Assembly: GCA_024704765.1 (NCBI GenBank)
Contig: JAKMXF010000312.1
Location: 186,001 to 250,000, forward strand
Direction of reading: 5' to 3'
Source of the DNA: Oopsacas minuta
Taxonomy: Eukaryota > Porifera > Hexactinellida > Lyssacinosida > Leucopsacidae
Length of the DNA: 64,000 nt
This document shows, one piece after another, positions 55,554 through 64,000 of this stretch. The notes under the pieces were generated by a model. It had not been told where the DNA came from and ran no database searches. It was given only the letters and a program-made list of their open reading frames with translations. Position numbers and translations under genes: made by a program. How positions within the stretch are numbered: the stretch's first letter is position 1; each line of letters opens with the position of its first letter.

Positions 55554-58500
55554 GTAACCCTTGGGTCAAGTTCTATCGAGCTGTCTTTGCAATCTAATCT
55601 TCATAATTACTCATTAATAATTCAAATGAATTTATTTGATTAGAGATATCTTCTCAAGGTTTTGTTATCCTAACGCTATTTCTTTTATCCGTTTAACATA
55701 CGTATAGGCTTCTTTATTATATAAATAGTCATCCATCATTTAGAGTTCCAGACAATATAAATTGTGGAGTATTCCAACTTGAATCTGACGACAGAATCCT
55801 GGAAATAGAGGGTGTATTAATTCTCAATCAATCAATCCAAGATGTAAGTTGTATACTATGACCGTAGGAAATGATCTGTTTGGTCCAGTTTCAATTGAAC
55901 CAAGGGTATCAATATTGCCAGTGGCAGTCAGAGAGTATATGGAGCCAAAAGGAGCATTAATTTGAAAATTCTGGCCCCGAGTCAGCCCCATCTAGGCAAA
56001 TTCAAATTTTCCCTCAATGACTTGCTAACTATATCTTACAAATGATCGAATATTTGCTAGACGTGAACATACGTATTGTTCTATAACGAATAATTGCCCA
56101 ACGCTATCAGTCAGGCCACTTAAGATTACTCGAGCAGAATACGAATAGAATACATTTCATTATGACTAAACTGTTGCCACAGGAAACATACCATTACACT
56201 AGTAATGAGCTCTGAAGGCTAAATTAAGTCAAATGATTTCATTTGAATTCGAAACTCTACCATGCGGTTACCCCCTCATTAATTATATGAATTACTTCAC
56301 ACCAAATATGGCTATACACTATCCTTGCAGTTAATTACTAGACAAGGTGAATTACAGTAAACTCTCGGTTATAACGAAGTGCTCGAACCCCGGTTTCATT
56401 TCGTTATCCGCTGAGTTAATCAATTTTTTTCAAGCTATATTGGGTAGAGAATCACTTCGTTACAACATCAGTTCCGTTATATCCGATTTGGCTATAACAG
56501 GCGTTTATTGTGTATGGAATTTTTTGTAAGAATGTGAACTATTCCTAGTTTCAGGTCGTGTCATTAAAATAGAATTCTTTTAATACAAAAGGCAGCCACT
56601 TCAGAATTAAAATTACATCAAAACACAATTTTGAAAGGTAGTCAACTTGTAAACAAATTTTTGTTTACATATTTGCATTTCAAGTCATCAATATTTACAA
56701 ATTAACAAATAATAGCTCTTTAGTATTGTAAATTTCCAATAATACATGACCAATGGAACCCCTGCTGTAGTCCGTGGACCGCCAACGAGTCGAGTCGATG
56801 GACCCCAGGTGGCGCTGACAGTTTTTGGGTCAATCTATAAATAGAAATCTCAAATCCTTTGCTAATGATTCGTAGTATTCCTAATAAATTGCTTCACTTT
56901 AACACTCGATTTCTGTTTTATATTTAGAATTCTTCAAATGTATAAATTTCCTCTTTTTAGTTCCAAGAATTATTTCAGAATTTGAACACAACAATGGTTA
57001 GCATTGTGATTGAAAGGAAAATTCCCGGACAAGCTATGACCCCAAATATCCCTCTGGAGAATATATCACATAACAACCAATGTAGACCACAGGAATGCAA
57101 GGAAGACAACCTTGTTAATCAACCTCAAACTCAGAGACATATTGAAGCAACAAGGAAGAAAGCTTTCCCTGTGAAAGATAAACAAACTGAAATACCAAAC
57201 AATACAAATCAACATTCAACACTCACAAAAGCAAGCGGGTATCCTACTCACACCCTCCAGATGGATAACCAATCAGATTCAAGAGTTACATCTACGCAAA
57301 CCGTCCAAATGCCTGCCCCCAGCATGAAGTTCAGTTTTTCAGCTCCAGACCCCTCTGATAGTAATGGCAGCGAGGAGTACTGTTCCTCACAGGGCGAATT
57401 CACACCTCCGATAGATGACATGGATGATCTCACTACACGTAGCGAAACTGCTCTCGCCTCCATTCCTAATCTGTGAGTTATTTGTTGTTATCTATTATTT
57501 GAAAACTGCAATAGTATTTACACAAATATCGTTAAGACGAACACCCGTTTGTGTTCGTAATAACGAAGTTCCACTGTTTACTACATGTTTACATGTTTTG
57601 TTTACTTAATGTTTAGTGAATGGAAGTTAGAATCGAGTAGCTCTTTAGCGACAGGTCTCTCTCGCCTCAATGCCCTGAGGACTGAAGATTCTAATTCTAT
57701 ACGAAGGAGCAGTAACGACGGATTTCTATTCAGACCTTCTGATCTAATTCTCGGCCGTTCTCTTGGGAATGGATTCTTTGGCCAAGTATATTTGGTAAGT
57801 ATACTATACCGCTATACTTAATATAGTGCTTCCCAATCTGGCCTCTTGGTGGTCCACGGATGACAGCATGTCTCTGACACTTTCTTTTTCCCAATAGAGC
57901 ATTTGTAAATTCACTCTTTTCACCGAAAACTGGAATTTTTGGCAAATTGTAGTGTACAGTAAAATAGTGTTAATTTACATCGGTTAATTGTGCCAACACC
58001 TTTATTCCTCTTAATCGGGTCAAAATAGCCTGTTCCCGACGTGACACTATTAATCGGAATCTGCTATTATACATATCACACATGAATAGGTAACAGACTC
58101 AATAACTGGTAAGAAATATGCTATGAAACAGTTAACTCGAGAAGACAGCTGTTCTTTCAAGAAGGAGCTGACAATATTAAAGAGTTTAAGTCATCCAAAT
58201 ATTCTCAGATTTATCGGTGTATTTCTACCAGAAAAAGGTGGCATCAGTTTAATTACAGAATTCCTAGACGGAGGGACTCTAAACTCAGTCATCTGTAAGA
58301 AGGTTTGTTTATTTCATACTTACAACTTACCAACTTTCTGACAGAAAACCGTCGTTTTTCTATGATATTTTTAGTGGTTTTTAAGTTCGATCGAAGCGTG
58401 TTAAATATTGGTAATCCATGGAGAATAGTTAGGACAGTGGTTTGTCTAGGCGTGCCAGATCAGCAGCCACATCGAAGGACACAAAGTGTCGACCGTGAGT

Positions 58501-60051
58501 CTCAAATTTACACAGGATCAATATGCGACTCTGCCATCCGAAGGGGGGAAAATCCATGTATAAACACCTGATACAGTAGTATATCATATGAGCAACATCT
58601 AAGACAGTTGTTGGACAATCGAGTGTAATTATTTAATATTGTATTCTAGGAGACATTTCCTTGGTTAGATCGTATCAGAATAGCTAGAGATATTGCTGCA
58701 GGAATGGTAAGCTTACTTGTTTGTTGTTTACTGTTTGTTTATCTTTGTTATAATTTTAGGATTATCTACATGAACACATTATAGTACACAGAGATTTAAA
58801 TTCACACAATGTGCTTTTAAGAAAGGTAATTACAAGGTGTTAACCATATTATTAATACTCTGTTAATATACACATATATGGTGTTACTATATGCATAATC
58901 TTATGAGCTCATCCATAGGACTTGACAGCTGTTGTCGCAGACTTTGGTTTGGCACGGACGGTCGAGGGAGAAGCCTTGAAGCCAGTGAATTCACTGAGAT
59001 TCAAGTCCAAACGTAATAATTGTAAAACAACCACAAAACCCATCACGATGGGAGTTAAAACTATTAAACGGAAGATGACTATTGTAGGCTCGATGGCTTG
59101 GATGGCACCGGAGATGATGAAAGGTGAGTGTAGTTGTGTTGTTTATTGTTTGTAAACAAGGGTAAACAACTGATAATACAGTAGACCTAGTAAGCAGAAG
59201 TCCACAATATTCAATTTAATTCTACCCTTTACGTAATACTTGCAAGTTAAGTCATGAATATTTCTTTAATGAAGCAAACTTTTCGGTATATTACCTCATT
59301 GTTACTACATAACATATAACATCTGGTCAGAGGTGTCAATTTCTAATCAGCATTTATTGAATCAATCCATCCCAAACAATAGAATTGTCCTTTAAGCTTT
59401 TTTGTTTTGTTTCTAGAGAAATTGTATAATGAAATGGTAGATGTGTATAGTTTTGGAATTATTCTCTGTGAGGTAAGTCATGTTTGTTTGTTTGTCTGTT
59501 TGCTTGCTTGGTTGCTTGTTATTTTATTTGTTTATTTATTTGTTGTTTAGCTGCTGTCTAGACTGAACCCAGATCCTGACTTTATGCCAAGAAACAGGGT
59601 AAATATATTGATAAACAAAATTATGTAGCATTTGTTTACTTGTTTATTTGTTTAGGAATATATTGTTGATTGGCCTAATTTCCTTCCAAAACTCCCGCCC
59701 AATTGTCCATCACTACTTATAGGGTTAGCCCAACATACAACACAAGATGATTCAGACTACAGGTAAATACAAGATTAATCATATTTTGACACGTTTGATA
59801 AATACCCGAACAGATAGATAAACAGACACAAACAAACAAACAGGAAGACAGACAAATAAACAAACAAACAAACAAACAAACAAGCAAACAAACAAACAGA
59901 CAACAATTGCGAATTTATTAATATATATTATTCTATTTATAGACCTCCGTTTGAAGTTTGTCACATAGCTTTACAAGATTTATACAATCAAATGGATCTG
60001 AATCAATCTATCAATACAGATTACCACGATTGTCTATCTCTACTATATTAA
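50661..60051 (+). CDS. LIM domain kinase (LIMK)
   Basis: Fourteen exons join to 719 aa: 50661-50801, 50871-50980, 54216-54437, 55708-55843, 56961-57472, 57617-57794, 58090-58302, 58650-58706, 58760-58825, 58919-59123, 59417-59472, 59551-59598, 59656-59762, 59943-60051. LIM kinases phosphorylate cofilin at Ser3 and stabilise actin filaments. One LIM domain is visible (CEKCKNQI ... FFHPECFSCTNCG ... CGKC, residues 34-87), with a weak PDZ-like region (DDRILEIEGVLILNQSIQ). A long Ser/Thr-rich linker precedes the kinase domain, about 415-700: LGNGFFGQVY, AMK (K446), HRDLNSHN (D535), DFGLAR (D553), MAPE. DLNSHN is the LIMK rather than TESK signature. T599 in RKMTIVGS matches the activating Thr508 of LIMK1, within an unusually long basic activation loop. 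Animal LIMKs have two LIM domains; the first is absent here or in an unseen 5' exon. Confidence 0.93.
51107..51211. mobile_element. cgatataa-type repeat (family R1), complete and inverted
   Basis: acagttgactcgcgttatat ... atagcaggagttgactgta: both ends show the family's terminal repeat (cagtcaactc / gagttgactg). Confidence 0.8.
51834..51970. mobile_element. cgatataa-type repeat (family R1), complete
   Basis: acagtcaactcctgtcatat ... tataacgcgagttgtctgta. Contains the internal caagggaccgtgataattac block. Confidence 0.85.
53038..53162. mobile_element. hAT-like short repeat (family R2)
   Basis: gcggtttccaacttggattg ... caagggctccacaggtgaag, in LIM kinase intron 2. Confidence 0.7.
53919..54075. 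mobile_element. cgatataa-type repeat (family R1), divergent
   Basis: cacactcaaacttgagatcg ... gtgttcgagttgactgtatc, with gtataagcgggcatttgg inside. Confidence 0.7.
54438..55707 (+). other. LIM kinase intron 3
   Basis: Contains an inverted pair of gtccgcttctcgg motifs (about 54940-55035) and an (at)n microsatellite at 55521-55550. No coding signal is seen. Confidence 0.55.
55521..55550. repeat. (at)n microsatellite
   Basis: About 15 uninterrupted ta dinucleotides in LIM kinase intron 3. Confidence 0.95.
55844..56960 (+). other. LIM kinase intron 4
   Basis: Contains a pogo/Tigger-like short element at about 56353-56512 (acagtaaactctcggttata at one end, ggctataacaggcgtttatt at the other) and an inverted hAT-like fragment at about 56753-56828. 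Confidence 0.55.
57823..57872. mobile_element. hAT-like repeat fragment (family R2)
   Basis: tgcttcccaatctggcctct, then tggtggtccacggatgacag; about 30 bp after the donor of LIM kinase exon 6. Confidence 0.6.
59818..59900. repeat. (caaa)n microsatellite in LIM kinase intron 13
   Basis: Imperfect then perfect caaa/caga repeats (acaaacaaacaaacaaacaa). The A-rich strand is the sense strand here, opposite to most TTTG runs in the window. Confidence 0.9.
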
Positions 60052-60807
60052 TGAAGAATTAACCATGGATGATAGAGAGTTGTAATTTATTTGTGAGAGA
60101 TGTTATGAGTATTATTTTGAAAATGTTTGGAGAGAGTTTTATTTGGCTAATTGGTAATTAAATTCAACGTTGATTGCTTTCATCAATTGTAGGAATATAT
60201 ATTTAAAATGTGTCGAATAAACGCCAGCAAAGAGGTGTCAGATTGTGGCACGGTGGCATATTTTTGTAAGAAATAAACATTCCTGGGAATTTTCGAAATA
60301 CAGGAAATTATTTGGTAAGTAAGGGTAAATGCCATTTTTGATATTTCAGTAATTTAGAAGGGGCAGGTGTTTGATCATAAGTAAGATAACACTGCCCTTT
60401 ATCATTGCTTTTAAGGAGATTCTTTTGAAACTTGTAATCTACGTTGGTAAAGGAGGAGTTGATTATTACCAACTGGGATCGTCTGACGTCTAAACAGCCC
60501 ATAACACGCTACATAACTATTGAATAACAAGCTACACCTTTTAAGATATCTTATTTCAATTATACAACGTAATATTTGTTATTATCAGAGGTTATATTTC
60601 ACAAAATTGTCCGATACTATGAAAGACAATGGGACAGTTCGTTATTTGCTGTTTTAAACTTGTTACCGATACAGTCAACTCCTGTTATATCAAAGCTCAA
60701 GGGACCGTGATAATAACTTCGATATGACTGATGAGATATTTGTTATTTCGAAGGTTTGGGACAATATTTGTACAATTCGATATAACACTATATTAATATT
60801 AATAGCC
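60052..60807. promoter_or_regulatory. Spacer between LIM kinase and the coiled-coil gene
   Basis: A 756-bp AT-rich stretch. A truncated cgatataa-type element (60672-60787) ends only 20 bp before the next start codon, so it probably forms part of that gene's leader or promoter. Confidence 0.5.
60672..60787. mobile_element. cgatataa-type repeat (family R1), truncated
   Basis: acagtcaactcctgttatat ... tttgtacaattcgatataac; the far end is missing. Directly upstream of the coiled-coil gene start. Confidence 0.75.
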
Positions 60808-63637
60808 ATGGATAAGTCAACACCAAAATTTCAGGATAACTCAGAATATTTTGAGAACTTTCCAAGTCCAGATATCTCATCTCCAGACCACTTGGGTAAC
60901 ACCACCGCTAACTCGGATACCAATTCGCTAGATTGGAATGTATCAAGCCCGTTACACAACCAGTCAGATTTTAGTAATAGTATTCCTTCAGAGTTGCTAG
61001 TGTTTGTAGAGGTAATAGTATATTTAATTCTCGAGTTATATTTCTTTTTATAGCATTACCACTTCACACCTTTTGTACCATTTTCCTGCCTATCTTATAG
61101 GGATATGGGGGAGCTGGTTTGAGTCCCACAGGTGCATAAGGACAGTTATGTACATATTAAATTTGTTACTATTTATATCCACAGCGTCTACAACAAGAGG
61201 TCCATTCATTGGACAGGAAATGCAGAGAATACCAGCTGTATGCAGAAGAGTCCAAACTAGAAATGCGTAATATGGAACTAGAACTGGAACTAAACAAACA
61301 GGAACTGAACAGAGAGCGTGAAGAGAGGAAGAAAGAATTCTCATTGGCTACTGACTATAGGATAGAACTTGAGGAGAAACTTGCTACTGTAAGTTTAATT
61401 TGGTTGTTTGTTTGTTTGTTTGTTTGTTTGTTGTTTACTAGTTCTGCTTATTAGACGCAAGGAGAGGTAGTACAGTTAGAAAAGAAACTAGTAAATATTA
61501 AGAAACGAGATGAGAAATATAAAGAGAGAATTCACTCATTACAAAAATCACTTATTGAATTCCAAGAACAGGTAGCATACATTCCTAACCGCTATAACTG
61601 TTGCTATTGTAAGAGGTTCTCATAAGTTCTATTTTTAGATCAAGGAATTAGATGTGAAGGTATGTGAGGGTGATAAATGCGTGAATCAGCTGACAACTGA
61701 AAGAGAACAGCTGATTGTTGATTTGGAAGAGGCTACCAATAATGCTGAATGTTTAGCTAATCAAAACCAAGAGCTAGAATTAGAAGTAAATTATGTTATC
61801 CTAAATGTTATTAATCACATTTTAACACCTCTGTTCTGCAGGTAACATGGCATAAGGATGAACTAATTGATACCAGAGAATCTCTGAATCATCTCCAGAA
61901 ACAGTTTGAGTTTGAATCTCTTAAGGTAAGTATTACTATATGCAAAACAAACTACCTGTGTAACAAACAGTGCTACTCCGTTACTTCGTCTACTCAGTCA
62001 TTTTCCTCCATTTCTACAGACCCCGTTTGTGGAGCACTGTTCTCTGCCTCGTGTTTTCTGGCCTTTGATATTTGTTATTTAGCAAACAGTACAGTCTTGT
62101 GCAGATGAAGTTAGCTTGTTAGAAGAGATAGGACAAGATGGAATCGTTAGTTTATGAATATATATATTTATTTGATTATTATTATTTATGGAATTCCTAG
62201 TTCGGCGGACCGATACACTTACAAACAGATCAAGAATCTGCGGACGAACAGACAGGTATAGCTAATTGTAGTGTATGTTACTTTGACATTTGGGGATCAT
62301 ATTTATACATTTTCACACCTCGATATAAGCGGGTGTTTCGATATATTCGTGTTCTACATAACAGGAGGTGACTGTTAAGATTCTGTATAGATTTATCACT
62401 CACATTAATGATACTAATTATAGATATTCCTGAATACATGACGCCTCAAATGCTTCCTCCAGCTAAGCCTACTGGGTTCATAGATGCTCCCAAATTGGAG
62501 TACTTAGAGCAAGAGGTTGGTAGAGTTAGTACTCTAGAGGAGACTATAGCCTCACTCATGGAACAGCTAGATATAGCGAATAGTGAGTGTGATGATTTGC
62601 ACTCTGAATTATTCACTAGCAGAGCACAGGTTGTTATTATATATTTTTTTGTTTGTCCCCTTCTGTCATCAGTAAATCGCCAAGGGTGAATGGACCAGTT
62701 TAATTGGTTGTTTACTTGTTTGTTTACTTGTTTACTAGGTCAAATTGAAAGAGAAAGAGTGTGTAGAGATGAGAGATAAATTATTAGAATTAGATACAGA
62801 CAGAGATAGAATGAGAAATAAAATCAACAAAGCAAGAGTTAAACTATCAAAAGTTGCTAACGAAAAACAAATGTTAGAAGAAAGGTAATAAACAAACAAA
62901 CAAACAAACAAACAAACAAACAAACAAATATAATTATACACACTCGTCTCTAATTAGATGTTCGTGCTACAGTAATAGTTTGGAAGAGAAGAGAGAAGAA
63001 AATTTAAGTTTAGAAAGACAGCTAATTTCACTCATCGAGCAAAAGATCGTTTTATCAGAGGAAATAGCTGCTTACGAGGTTTGTACGTATAAATTGTAAT
63101 AGCTCCTTCGATGATCACCTCCTGCCTCCCTCTCTAAGGGGTGTAGTCAAATACCAACGAGGAGTAACATATGTTTCAGTGTCATATAAGCATGTTAGGG
63201 AGTTAGTGAATAGTAAAGATCCTTAGTGTTAGACTGCTATTAATCCATAGCATAATCTCTTTACTGTATTAATTATCCAGGGTCCTATTATCTAAATTAC
63301 CGGTTCCCAATCAGTAGACTACTTTAAAACACACTCAAATGACCCCTGCTATCCTCCGCTGATGTAAAGTAATACTGTATTGAATTTGAATTAGAGACAA
63401 TTTGAAACTGACATATATTCTGGAGCTAAAAGTCCCAGAGTTCCCTTCCCCTCTCCCCTCTCGTGTCCTATCCTATATACACACAGCATAACTCAACTTA
63501 GATATGCTAAATTCATAAATATATTTGTTTGTTTGTTTGTTGTTTAGATTGATGTAAGCTGTCTCCTAAAATCAAACATAAACAAGAAGTTGCAAACAGA
63601 AGAACACAAGCCTAGAAAAATTAAATGGTTTTCCTAG
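60808..63637 (+). CDS. Coiled-coil protein of unrecognised family
   Basis: Eleven exons join to 478 aa: 60808-61011, 61185-61388, 61455-61571, 61639-61785, 61842-61925, 62083-62145, 62201-62255, 62424-62629, 62739-62884, 62958-63078, 63548-63637. The N-terminal 65 residues are Ser/Asn/Pro-rich (FENFPSPDISSPDHLGN). Nearly all of the rest is heptad-patterned coiled coil (MELELELNKQELNREREERK; QLTTEREQLIVDLEEATNNA). A non-helical break at about 280-315 includes GGPIHLQTDQES. The general plan recalls cargo-adaptor or centrosomal coiled-coil proteins, but I find no diagnostic motif and do not name a family. The last codons (RKIKWFS) end before a short overlapping frame of doubtful value. Confidence 0.78.
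61957..62041. mobile_element. tgtaacctccac-type repeat fragment (family R3)
   Basis: tgtgtaacaaacagtgctac ... accccgtttgtggagcactg; in intron 5 of the coiled-coil gene. Confidence 0.5.
62267..62374. mobile_element. cgatataa-type repeat (family R1), 5'-truncated
   Basis: tgttactttgacatttgggg ... cataacaggaggtgactgtt. In intron 7 of the coiled-coil gene. Confidence 0.7.
62886..62929. repeat. (aaac)n microsatellite after a donor site
   Basis: About ten aaac units start immediately after the donor of exon 9 of the coiled-coil gene (aaag|gtaataaac). Confidence 0.9.
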
Positions 63638-64000
63638 CAACGGTACCGTATATTTGGAATTTAATTATATTAGTATTTTTGTTTTCATATCCAGCTGTTA
63701 CCATTTATACAACATATACGTATAGATATCCTCAACTGGTATTTGATCGGTTAAAGACAGTGACGTCATGGAAAGAGGGCATAATAGGATTGCCAGATTT
63801 TCAAAAGTACAAACCAGGGACAAATTTCTTACTGACAATCAGCGTTTGGTTTTGGGGGGTGGGAGTACGGCGCGTTGCTACTTCTTTTCTCGGGGGCTGT
63901 TCTCACCGCGGTTTCTAAGAAAACTATAACTAACTAAGGACTAGTAGACCTTACAACGCGGACAATTATTAGAAATATTCCACAATATAAGCAATTTGAT

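Noticed and set aside
57957-58075. Possible further short element in LIM kinase intron 6
   Set aside because: catcggttaattgtgcc and actattaatcggaatctg hint at decayed inverted ends, but similarity is too weak to call.
63625-63918. 97-codon open frame with a hydrophobic N-terminus at the end of the window
   Set aside because: It overlaps the last codons of the coiled-coil gene, has no recognised family and no splice or promoter support; the hydrophobic stretch may be chance in AT-rich sequence. It could be a first exon of a gene beyond the window.
1-64000. tRNA, rRNA or other structural RNA genes
   Set aside because: No cloverleaf with A/B boxes or rRNA-like block was recognised by eye; a tRNAscan run would be needed to exclude them.

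Overview
The window is eukaryotic nuclear DNA, AT-rich and gene-dense. Introns follow GT-AG rules and many are only 50-200 bp long. Gene content is animal: importin-5, a formin of the FMNL type, LIM kinase, a VLIG-type giant GTPase, delta-COP, UPF1, XPG, TMEM115, an NHL-repeat protein and a membrane-anchored multicopper oxidase. Compact genes plus a VLIG-type GTPase and a laccase best fit an early-branching metazoan, most likely a demosponge (Amphimedon-like). That placement is inference; no marker gene settles it.

Layout: 1-2187 (-) 3' part of an NHL-repeat gene; 2415-3692 (+) unrecognised Ser/Asn-rich protein, head-to-head with it; 3861-8364 (+) UPF1, 14 exons; 8691-11033 (-) intronless laccase-like oxidase; 11001-18150 a tandem segmental duplication of about 3.6 kb. 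Each duplicated unit holds two unrecognised, mutually related genes (A1/A2, B1/B2) and a copy of delta-COP exon 1. The second unit runs into the complete delta-COP gene (17910-20110). Then TMEM115 (20423-21439), FMNL-type formin (22202-32264, 23 exons), a frame-disrupted VLIG-type GTPase with a C-terminal vWA domain (32716-39634), XPG/ERCC5 nuclease (40697-43171, coding region intronless), a divergent Rab-like GTPase (43436-44499), importin-5 (44757-49486, 11 exons), LIM kinase (50661-60051, 14 exons) and a coiled-coil protein (60808-63637, 11 exons).

Exon chains were joined by hand from frame-compatible GT/AG sites and by family knowledge. Every listed multi-exon chain keeps an open reading frame from start to stop (the NHL gene runs off the window edge). 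Intergenic stretches and larger introns are packed with short non-coding inverted-repeat elements. At least five families recur here, together with (TTTG)n, (ATT)n and (AT)n microsatellites.

Functional links: there is no operon. Two actin regulators (formin, LIM kinase), several trafficking proteins (delta-COP, TMEM115, Rab-like GTPase, importin-5) and two nucleic-acid quality-control proteins (UPF1, XPG) are independent housekeeping genes. The oddest parts are the duplicated block with its orphan gene pair and spare delta-COP first exon, and the giant GTPase-vWA gene with at least three frame breaks.
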